From Solen grandis (lineage: Eukaryota > Mollusca > Bivalvia > Adapedonta > Solenidae): DNA of 64,000 nucleotides. This document shows positions 1 through 11,900 of this stretch, in pieces. Under the pieces are notes generated by a model, which did not search any database, was not told the origin of the DNA, and saw only the letters and a program-made list of their open reading frames with translations. Position 1 is the stretch's first letter, and the number at the start of each line of letters is the position of its first letter. The stretch is from positions 70,020,173 to 70,084,172 of the forward strand of contig CM037781.1 of NCBI GenBank assembly GCA_021229015.1. The letters are read 5' to 3'. Position numbers and translations under genes: made by a program.

Positions 1-1243
1 AATCTGTCAATTTCCTCTGCGACATCTTTTCAGACGATGCTCGTTTATTTACAAGTGATAGACTGTGCTACGTTATCAAAAAATCCCTCAGAATAACTGT
101 TGAGAATTATTGCAACTGGTCTATTGCATGTAAGCATTCTTATAATATATATTCATAATTGCACTGGACCAAATGGCTCAATCATCCGCAGGAGATTTTC
201 CTTATGTTAATTACAGAGGTGACGTCAGCTTTTCATAGACATTGGTTTCGTATTATCTAGGAAGTGTTCAGAAGTTGTCTTTATTGCTTCAAACTTGTCC
301 AAACTAAATGTTAACTTGTCGGTTTTCGGTGGGTTGTTTTTTTTTTCTGTGCCATAATCTTTGTGTGAATTCACGTACGAGGTAAAATTTCCATACGTGA
401 TCTTTATGAATCAAACATGAATCACGTACATTTGTGCGTGAATGGAATCTCTATCTCATTATCTATATATGATGGGTTCATTTGAAAAGTGAAAACCCTC
501 ATTTTATATATTCATAAAAAGACTTTTCTTCTCCAAATATTTTTAAAATATGCTTTGCAGGCATGACATTTCCGAGTTTAAGTTTAAAAAGACAAACATG
601 TTTTCATGAATATCCATAAAAATAATGGGAGTAATTTAGCATTTTGTCATTTTATAGTTGGGGCCTAGGAATCACTTTTTTCACGTCACATCATGCTCAA
701 ACTCACATTACATGAAATTTGGAATCTGTTGATGATAAGACAGACTCAGCAAACAAGTGCTAATAACTGTGTCAAGGATATTGTAAGAATTATAGCCCCT
801 TTTATCTGTGTCAGAGCTGTGGTAGTTATCACCTTCTAGTTATAGTTTCATTTCATCATCGAATACCCCCGGCTGACTTATTCCGTTTCACTACCTGACA
901 TCATGCCGTGGGGAAATAGACAAGCAAACTGCCGTAATACAGTAGTTATTGATCAAATTATTGACCAATGAAAACACAACACTCAGCGTGGAGGCTTGAA
1001 AGTCATGTAAACAATAAAATAAATGACTGCTTCCGGCAGCTGTATACAACTGCCTTTATGATTGGTTTTAAGAATGTGATACGACCAATGAAATGGCGTA
1101 ATTTGACACACCCTAAAATGACCAAATTTAGACGTAATATCCATGGCCTATAGAATGACGATCTAGCGACTGGCCGTGGGTATTTGGCGATGGTTCTGTT
1201 TATTTTAGACCGTATCATGATATGTATTTCTCTTGCTGTCTAG
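1..1243. other. non-coding upstream region or intron
   Basis: No supported exon or promoter was found. The stretch ends in the acceptor of the first PEAK-like coding exon, so at least its right part is intronic. Confidence 0.4.
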
Positions 1244-2943
1244 GGAAGCCAATTGGAAGCGGGATGTCACAGTCAACACCTTCGCCGGTTATCCAAAACC
1301 CGCTGACAGACCATCAGCCTGTAGCTATGATCCAGAAATCCGAAACTCTTCCGGCTGCTGTATCGGACAGCTCAGAAAACCTTAAGAGTAAGAACGAGAA
1401 ACAGAAGAAAAGTGGTGGATTCGGATCATTTTTCAGCCGATTTTTGCGACGGGGGAGAGATTCAGAAACTGATCTAACCACCAGTTCTGAAACGTTAGTG
1501 TCGAATGGTGGATCAATTTCAGAGGCAGGAAATGAAGAGAACCAGTCTGATAAAGGAAGTTGCTCAAGTGGAGAGTTGAAAAAGAGCGATCATCAAGTGA
1601 AACCAGAGAAAAGAGGCTCAAAATCTTCACCACAGTTGAAGATGAAAGTGTTGCCGGTACGGCCCGTCTCTCCTAAGCCTACAGATAAACCTTCAGTGAA
1701 GGAAGTCTCCAAAGATGTAGAGAAGGAAGCAAAGGGAAGTAACTCACCAGTAACAGAGAAACAGACAAAGGCAACAGTGGTATCAGAAAGCAGCTCCCCA
1801 AGTCCACCTGGTGGGAAAGGCAAGGATAGTGGAGGCACTCCCAAAGTCCAGCTGTCGCCCACTAAGTCGTTGGACAAAGAACAGCTTGCAGCAAGCCCAA
1901 AAACCAAAGAAGCCCCTCCGCTTCCTCTACACCCACCTCGAGAGCCTTCAGATCCTGCCCTTGTGCCACCCAAACCTCGAGCCCGTGGGAACTCAGACAG
2001 TGGACAACCCAGATCTCGCCCTCGAGCTCGGGACTCGGCTGATGGTAAACCTCGCGATATCCCAAATGTCCCACCCCCAAAACCACCAGTAGCTGCAAAA
2101 CCACGCCCAACAGCCCCACCGCCAAAGATTTCTGACACTTTTGACTCTTCTGGAAAATCTCAAGGCACACAGAAGGAGATAGTAGCCTCAACTAAGTCTT
2201 TAGATGAAGACGGAATGGTGAGAGGTGGCCGAGTAGTGAGGGATTCTCAGAGAAAGACAGATCCAAATGTGCTACGTAAACGTGCCAAATCTCCAAAACG
2301 TTTTGCGGCCCCAACTGCTCCTGTTAGATCCTCAATGCCAAATATTCATGGTGACACTGCCCCATCTGTCACAGCCTCAGAGCCGAACCTCTCCACACAG
2401 TCCGAATCCAAAGCGGCCGAACCAAAAGGTATCTCATTCGCGAAGGAATTGGAAGCAAAGTTGAACAAGGAACAAGGAAGTCATCCTGAGGTAAGAAGAC
2501 CCCCACCTCCTCCCCCGACTGGACCTATCAAAGCTGACAGTATAGAGAAAGCTAAATCTCACTCGCTTCCAAAGGACAGTTCATCATCAAAAACGATCAC
2601 TAAAGATAAAGATCTTTCAAAATCATTTGGTAAGGATGCCGATCGATCGAAAAGTTCTTCAAGGGACGATTTAAAAATAAGCCCACCACAAGATGATCAG
2701 CATAAAATGGTGACATCTTTGACCGAGTTAGACCAGCCGCCAGATATACCATTCCAACCGGAAAAGATTGAGCTACCAAAACCAGCTGGAAACAGCCGGA
2801 AAAGTTTTCTTGGCAAGTTGAACCGGAAGAATAAACCCGCCCCGCCACCGTCAGTTAAGAGGACAAAGTCAATCACTGAGTCATCGCTGCAAGCTGAACA
2901 TCATCTGAAGAAAATTGACCTGAAGGACATCTCGGGTCCAGTG
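1244..2943 (+). CDS. PEAK1: PEAK-like coding exon 1 (proline-rich N-terminus)
   Basis: A pyrimidine-rich acceptor (tctcttgctgtctag) ends at 1243, so at least one 5'UTR exon lies upstream. The chosen start is ATG at 1264 (G at -3). An earlier in-frame ATG at 1222 falls inside the polypyrimidine tract and is probably intronic. The exon ends at 2943 before GTAAGA, in phase 0. It codes 560 residues with almost no predicted globular sequence: many SP/TP sites, RSKSS-type runs and three polyproline clusters. This is typical of the long disordered N-terminus of PEAK1/PRAG1. Confidence 0.85.
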
Positions 2944-5900
2944 GTAAGATAATGAATCATTCATCATAAGAGATAAAAGTTATCATTTGTGGTAAGATTT
3001 TTATTTCATGGGAAATGCAGGAGGAATCATATCCTACACTGTAAAAGATCAGATGTTATCATTTCATGGTGGAACATTGGCTTGAGAAAATTGACTTGTT
3101 AGATTTTATTTCATGTGTTTTAAATAAGGAACTGAATAAAATTCATGAAAAAGATAATGAATCATTCATCATAAGAGATAAAAGTTATCATTTTCATACT
3201 CAAGAAGAACTGTGGTTATATTTCAGTGATTTTTTTTTTGTCATTGTGAATTTAATTTTTTGGAGTTAGGTCCTGTGTTAGACAAATGAAATACTATTTT
3301 ATTTTATGATAAAAAAACTTTATTATTGTTATTAATAAGTTGAAATTCAATTCAGGCCAAAAACAAAAATCAAAATCTGTGTTAGGGCAACGGTCTCTAA
3401 AAAGTTAGGTAAGGTAGAGATTGAGGTGTTTTTAGCTCGACTATTCGAAGAATATGAGAGCTATTGTAGTCGCCCATGCGTTGGCGTAGGCTTTGCAGCT
3501 TTTGGTTAAAGTTTTGCATGCAGAAGAAAATTTGTTTAAAGTTTTGCATGCCAGCTACTATCCAGCATGTATCTCAATAACCATTTATGGTATTGGCTTG
3601 AAAGTTTATAAATATGTTTAGGGGCATCAGATAACAAAGATAGGTATTTTGTGATGGAATATATTACAAATTATGGCCCCTTTTTAACTTAGAAATTTTG
3701 GTTAAAGTTTTGCATTCAAGATACTTTCATGCTTATATCTCAGTATCCAGGCATGTGATTGATTTAAAACATTTTTAATACATTCAAGGGTATCATACTA
3801 TCAAGGTAGATAACTTTTGATGGAATATTTGGAAGTTATGGCCCCTTTTTTAACTTAGAAATTTCGGCTAAAGTTTTGCATGCAAGGTACTTTAATGCTT
3901 ATATCTCAGAGTCCACACATGGGATTCATTTGAAACATTTTTAATATGTTTTGAGGTATCATACTATCACGGAACGTAGCACTTCATGGAATATGTTACA
4001 AATTATGGCCCCTTTTTAACTTAGAAATTTTGGTTTAAGTTTTGCATTCAAGCTACTATGCAGCTTATATTTCAGAAATCATTTAAGGTATTGACAAGAA
4101 AGTTAAGGAGTGTATTCAGGGGCATCAGAAAACCAAGGAGGATAACTTTTGGACTGATATTTATTCAAATTATGACCCTTTTCTAACTTGGATACTTGGT
4201 TGAAGTTTTGCATGCACCATGTTATTATGCTTATGTCTCAGTAACTAGGCATGGGATTGATTAAAGACTTAATAAACCTATTAAGGTATATCAATTTTTA
4301 CTATTAATATATACAGGGTATATGAAAGGCAAGAATTGAAATAGATTTTATTTGATTTACCAATAAGCATTTTGAATAGTCAAGCGTGCTGTCTTCTGAC
4401 AGCTCTTGTTACTTTTTAGCTCGACTTTTTGAAGAATATGAAAGCTATTGTAGTCGCCCTTGCATCGGCGTCAGCGTTGGCATTGCAGCTCTTGGTTAAA
4501 GTTTTGCATGCAAGTTACTATCAACCTTATATCTCAATAACCAATTTGGTATTGACTTGAAAGTTTATGAATATGTTCAGGGGCATCAGACAACCAAGAT
4601 GGATAACTCTTGACTAAATTTGATATAAGTAATGGCCCCTTTTTAACTTAGAAATTTTGGTAAAAGTTTTGCATGCAATAGAAAATTTGGTTAAAGTTTT
4701 GCATGCAATAGAAAATTTGGTTAAAGTTTTGCATGCAAGCTATTCTCAGCCTTAAATCTCAAAAAAACATTCATGGTATTGACTTGAAATGTTTTGAATA
4801 TGTTAAGGGACATCAGACAACCAAGGTAGGAAACTCTTGATGAAAGATATTAGAAATTTTGACCCCTTTTTTAACTTAGAAATTTTGGTTAAAGTTTTAC
4901 ATGCAAGGTACTTTCATACTTATATCTCAGTATCCATATCCAAGCATGCAATTGATTTGAAACATCTTAAATACATTAAGGGGTATCATACTATCAAGGT
5001 AGATAACTCTTGATGGAATATGTTACAAGTTATGGCCCCTTTTTAACTTAGAAATTTTGGTTTAAGTTTTTCATGCTAGGTACTTTCATGCTTATATCTC
5101 AGTATCCAGGCATCATTTGAAATTATGGCCCTTTTTAACTTAAAAATTTTGGTTAAGTTTTTCATGCAAGGAATTTCATGCTTATATTTCAGTAACCAGA
5201 CTTGGGTTTGATTTGAAACTTCTTTAATATGTTCAGTGGTATCATTCGGTAATGGCAGATAGTTTTTGAATGAATATAATGCAGATGAGGGCAAATTTTT
5301 GACTTAGACTTTTTGGTTAAAGTTTTGCATGCAAGCTTTTATCCAGCTTATACCTCAGAAATTGTTTTTGGTACTGACTAGAAAGTTTAGAAGTGTATTA
5401 AGGGGCATCAGAAAACCAAGGAGGATAACTCTTGGATTTAATTTTATACAAATTACGGCCCTTTTCTAACATGGATACTTGGTTAAATTTTTGCATGCAC
5501 AGTGTTATTATGCTTATGTTTCAGTAACTAGGCACGGGAATGATTTTAGATTTCATAAACCTATTTAAGGGTATTAGACTATCAAGGTATCATTTTTAGC
5601 TTATTGTAGTCACCCTGGCGTCGGCGCTGACGTTGCAGCTTTTGGTTAAAGTTTTGCGTGCAAGTTACTATCAACCTTATATCTCAATAGCCATTTATGG
5701 TATTGACGTGAAAGTTTACAAATATGTTCAGGGGCATCAGACAACCAAGGTAGATAACTCTTGACTGAATTTAATATGAATGATGGCCCTTTTTAACTTA
5801 GAAATTTTGGTTAAAGTTTTGCATGCAAGGCTTACATAATACTATTGTTGTATCTCAATAACCATTCATGGTATTGACTTGAAAGTTTATGAATATGTTT

Positions 5901-8900
5901 AGGGGCATCATACAACCAAGGTAGATAACTCTTGATGGAATATATTACAAATTATGGCCCCTTTTTAACTTAGAAATTTTGGTTAAAGTTTTGCATGCAA
6001 GGTACTTTCATGCTAATATCTCAGTATCCAGGCATGGGATTGATTTGAAACATCTTTAATACATTTAGGGGTATCATACATTCATGGTAGATAACTCTTG
6101 ATGGAATATGTTACAAATTATTGCCCTTTTTAAACTTAGAAATTTTGGTTAAAGTTTTGCATGCAAGTTACTTTCATGCTTATATCTCAGTATCCAGGCA
6201 TGGGATTGATTTGAAATATCTTTAATATGTTTAGGAGTATCATACTATCAAGGTAGATAACTTTTGATGGAATATATTACAAGTTATGGCCCCTTTTTTA
6301 ACTTAGAAATTTTGGTTAAAGTTTTGCATGCAAGGTACTTTCATGCTTATATCTCAGAGTCCAGGCATGGAATTGATTTGAAACATCTTTAATATGTTTA
6401 GGGGTATCATACTATAAAGGAAGATAACACTTGATGGAATAAATTAAAAATTATGACCCCCTTTTAACTTAGAATTTTGGTTAAATTTTTGCATTCAAGC
6501 TACTATCCAGCTTATATCTCAGAAATTGCTTGTGAAATTGACTAGAAAGTTAAGGAGCATCTTCAAGGGCATCAGAAAACAGGAGGATAATTTTTGGATT
6601 GATGCAAATCATGGCCCTTTTCTAACTTGGATTTTTGGTTTAAGTTTTGCATGCACAGTGTTATTGTGCTTATGTCTCAGTAACTAGGCATGGGATTGAT
6701 TTTAGACATCATAAATATATTAAGGGGTATCAGACCATCAAGGTATATCATTTTTGACTATTATTATGTACAGGGAATGTGAAGGGCAAGAATTGAAATA
6801 GATTTCATTTGATTTACCAACAAGCATTTTGAATAGTCGAGCGTGCTGTCCTCTGACAGCTCTTATTGACTATTATTATATACAGGGTATATGAAGGGCA
6901 AGAATTGAAATAGATTTGATTTTATTTACCAACAGGCATTTTGAATAGTCAAGGTGAGTGTGCTGTCCTCTGACAGCTCTTGTTTAAAGTCAGTCATAAC
7001 TGTGAACAAGTCAAAAAGTCTTCACAGGCAAGTTAGAGGTTCCAAAATGGCATCTCAAAACTTTTGCACAGGCGGGGTTTTCACTAGGTTGTGTTGCATT
7101 GCCAGAAGCACAGACTTCTTTTTTTTGCCTCAGCAAGTTTGATATATAAATACGTCCTGTGCATTTGATATATGAATACGGACTGTGTATTTGATATATG
7201 AATAAACTTCCTGTTTGATTTTTAGTGATAACGATGATGTTTCAATAAACGGGCGCTGTTTGATGAATACGGACTGTATGTTTGATATATGAATACGGAC
7301 TGTATGTTTGATATATGAATACGGACTGTATGTTTGATATATGAATACGGACTGTATGTTTGATATATGAATACGGACTGTATGTTTGATATATGAATAC
7401 GGACTGTGTGTTTGATATATAAATACATCCTGTGTGTTTGATTTTTCAGCTGATAACAGACATGTCTTCCAACAAAGCGGTCAGTCGTAGAAACACGATC
7501 TCTATTGGAGATGACAACCCCTTCCTGTCAGGTGAAGAACCTGTTTATATGTAGAGGAAAATACGTCCATAAAATACGTCCATAAAATACGTCCATAAAA
7601 TATGCTTTAACATATTTTTATTAAAGTTTATATGAATTACCGTTAACACTCATGTATTGTGCGCACTCATGTATAGTGCGCATCCCGAGTTTGAGGTTCA
7701 AAACCTTGGTAAAAATCTATTTCCCTTCTAAAATGCGCACTCTTTTTACGTACATCGTGGAGGCTTCCATTTTGTTCAGCTGCGGGTATTTTGCGGATAT
7801 TCAATTGAACTACAGGTAACAAAAGTTCTACTGCTTCCGAAAGTCAGTCATGCGATGGTCATAATTCACACCTCTAGTATCCACATTCAGCTTGCATTAT
7901 TAAGTTGACGTTCATTATGGCCAATGGTTTGAGTAATTGTCTTCAAATGTTGACGCCTTGTTGCTTGTTTGACGCAAGTTCCTTTCCAAATGGAATTTGA
8001 AGTACACAATTATCTTTAACCAAATACAGTCCACATTGTATTAAGAGACCGCTCAAGGGACTGCCAAAAAGTGGTCGCTTAATGAAATGGTCTCTTAACA
8101 GATATTTTTGGAATTCCCGGCAAACAAGTCATATATACAAACTGTAAGCTAAATTGTATCATAATGTTATATCATATTACAACATGAATACGTATGTAAA
8201 GTACACAATGTTTTGTAGTTTTATATCAATAAACATCAACATGTTTATTTTTCGTCATATCTTTCGATTTTTTTAGCTGTTATGTTGAAATATACCTTGG
8301 ATCATTGGCTGACGTTTGCATTTGGTGTTCGGTGGAAAAACACAACATTTGACATCGAATTCATGATGGATTCGGACAATTTCAAGAAAAAATATTATTT
8401 AACAATGAGCTTTCTTTATGTCCCTGTCTAACATAAATCCAGAAACCCCTGATAAATTAATTTCAAAATGGCACCCTGGTCGTATATCATAAGACGCAAT
8501 GTACATACTTATAGGTACGAATTATCAATGGTACGCATTGCACCCGGAAGTATTAATTTACCTTATTCCCAAATATTCTTTTACCAAAATCCGAAGCATT
8601 CGGCATTTGGATGGATGGTTTCACCTATGTTATGCTTATGGCCCAGTCACAATGTCGGCGATCTGTCGGGGATTAGTTTTGGCTGGGGGTCGTCGTAGAA
8701 AATAAAGAATCCTTGAACAATCCTAGCAATAATCCTAATAAAAGTGGAGCAGTCACATTGTCTGAGATTTTTTCAAGGATTTTGACCCGGTTTTGTCGAA
8801 AAATCGTGGGATTAGCCTCCGATCGCCTCCGATTGCATCGGAGGCGATTGGAGACGATATCTGCGAGCGTCTTCAAAATCTTCAAAATTTTCTGTCACAG

Positions 8901-11900
8901 CCTCCTGCAGCAAGAGCGTCTCAAACTTTTAGAGATCCGGTCGGAGGCGCCCTTATATACACGGCGATTTACTACGATTCCACCGTATGATTCGTCGGAG
9001 ACGATCACAGAAAGCGTACGAATCGTCGCAGGGCGCCTCCTATACAGTCTGAGGGCGCCGGAGACTACTCGCAGACATTGAATCTCAACCTGAATTTCCA
9101 ATCCCACACAGAATCTTGCGACTAGTCTCAGATTATTCGGAGGACGCCTCCGATTAATCGGAGGGCATCGTAGGTCATCGGAGATTGTGTCTGGGATGCC
9201 CAAAATGGGTGAAAAATCTTGCGAGCAATCTTAAAATTTTAAGTTCAAAGTTGGGGACCGCGACGGGTGTGGCGATGCCTAAAAAATCTGCGACAAGCCT
9301 CAGGCGTCCGGAGAGCACCTCCGACGGGTGCAAAATCGTGAGATCTGTCTCAAGATTTTGTTCAAATTTCCCGGGTTTTACCCATCGCCGACACATCGCA
9401 ACTGATTTGTGACTGGCCCATTAGTAAATGTTGAAATGGGAACCAGCAACTATATTTAGAATTTAGTTGCACATGGTGCAGTCATGCGTGGTCAAAACAA
9501 ATTGGTTTCAGGTGAGCACTTATGATCGGGATAATTGTTTGTTTGTTCGGATGTGTTAAAGATGTATATACACATGCTCAAGCGTACACGATAATTAGCA
9601 ACGGAATCAAACACGGTCGCTCAAAAAAGTTGATTTTGTGCATAATCGTATCGTGCTGGGACTTGGTTTATGTGGTCGCTGGTCGCATAATAAAAAAGTC
9701 GCTTAATGGGATAAATTGATGTAGTAAAAACGTTCGGGCGGGATTTATAACGGTCGTTTAATAAAAAAGTTGTTTAATACAGGTGGTCGCATGTACGATG
9801 TTGACTGTAGTTTTGTCCAAAATGGAACTAACTAGCTAGAATATCATCTGAGTGTACTAAAAACAATCAGCTGATTGTATAATCATATCATAATGACAGT
9901 CATGATTTGTCTCAGTAATGACGATGCGAATATCACATTTGGCCTCATGTCAATGAATTATTATGTAAAGTACAATACAAGTTCTGGGTGATCCCAGCGA
10001 TATATAAACAAACGAGAACAATGGTTTCGTAAGCATTTCTTTCACAATTATATTGAAGAAATCGCAAACAAACAACAATCTTCTGGCAAGTATGTACGAT
10101 AGAGCTTTAATACCAATTTAAAATATGAATACAAATCATATAGACTTCGCCGATCGCAGATATGGCTTCCTAGTGGGTGGGGTAAAGTTTGGAAACACGT
10201 AGGTAAAACTGAATTCTCGTGTATTGTGGTAACTCCTTCTTGAAAATCAAAATTGATGTCCTAGAAATGCGCACAATACATGAGTGTTTACGGTAGTTTT
10301 GTCTTATGAACAAATTTCACACACATAAAGAACTTTGTGTGAAATTTAATTAAAAAATGTTACTTCCATCGAGTAAATACACTTTTTTTGATGATATGGA
10401 TATTTTTTTTTTTTTTTTTTTTTTATTAAAAACAATGATATAGATGGAAATGAAGATTCAAAAAAGGTCTTATCGTTGAGTTGAGTATTTAAGAAGCAGT
10501 TTCGGTAGTTTTGCACTAAACCCATGAAACTAAGATCTGCTTTGTATCATACACCATTAAAAATAAAATGTTATCATTTTCACTATTTTCTGCTTCATTG
10601 TCAGGAGGTTCCACGTCCTCGGGTTCCACGTCAGCTGGCGAGAAATCCGATCTGTCACCTCGAGGGTCTGTTGAGAATTTGTACGAGTTCATTACCAGCG
10701 AGGCTCCACAACCCCCCGTGGGAGCTGACAAGAAGAATTTCTATGACCCTGTTGTGGAGAAGACAATTGCTTTGAGGCCTCCGTCTATATCAGGCATCGA
10801 GGTGGGCAGAATGTTGTGGCAATAAAAGTTTCTTACTCTATTAAAATCACAAAATATAAATTGAGGGGTGAGAGCTATATATATAAGCACTTAGCCTAGT
10901 TTCACTCTCACCCCTCGAAATCTGGGGACCCATGTTAGACATTAAGCATTGCTATTTACTACGGCATGCAATTGACTTTGACTTTTCCAATAATTTTACA
11001 TCGATAAAACTGCGGTCGCTTTCCCGCTTACTGTAGAAAACAAAAGGCATTGTGTATGCCAATCAGAACATAGGTCCGCCCCTGGTTATTGATTTTTGCT
11101 TAGGTCTCAGTTAACTAGTGTCGGCCGAGACGGACTTTAAAAAAATCATTATCCCTATAAAGGGTGCCAGCGGTGCGTTTTGGAAAGGTTTTGAAATGAC
11201 ATTTGAGGATTTTATATAATTCCTACATGAAGAAGTACCGCAATTAAAATGGCTAGATGTGGTTAAAAGCCACGCGTTCGTAGACCATGATGTCAAGGAA
11301 AAATATCACGCTCCGTTTGACAGCAACTACGCCACACTGCTTGTGCTGTGTTTTATTAATTCATGAGACAAAATTATTCTTGCTAAAATGCCCCGAGTTT
11401 AAGTGCCACCTGTTTCGTTTGAAACTATATAGTTGTCTATTTAAACATTCATTATTTCCTCACAAGATTACACGTGACATATATGTACCAGCTGTCAATT
11501 TTCCGCGAGTTATAAAACTGCAATGTGTCAACACCGGTCTGAATGAAGCTAGGTGACGTCACAGTCTCTGTTTATAGATTGATAAAACTGTGCACTTGAT
11601 TCCTCTCGCTAAGGAGGCGTGTTTTATATTCGTCAACCGAAGCGATGTTCTATTTGACAGGCGATAAGGTCTAATGGAATATTGGTTTTTTGTTGAAGTG
11701 TAAAGTGGAAAAACGTCAAAGTCCATCGCACGGCGTAGTAACAAGCATCTGTTCTAAGAGACCTTCCTCCATTAAGCAGCTATTGATTGCTATTTAACAA
11801 GCATCTGTTCTAAGAGACCTTCCTCCATTTAGCAGTTATTGATTGCTATTTAACAAGCACCTGTTCTAAGCAGCCACTTTCACTTTTTACTCTAATTGAC

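Noticed and set aside
1593..2191. Minus-strand frames of 109-181 codons opposite the first PEAK-like exon
   Set aside because: Antisense shadow of the proline-rich coding exon (poly-Gly mirror of poly-Pro).
8713..9412. Overlapping open frames of 65-122 codons on both strands
   Set aside because: They follow the GC-rich inverted repeats of the pogo-like element; no transposase motif (no DDE pattern or helix-turn-helix) can be seen.
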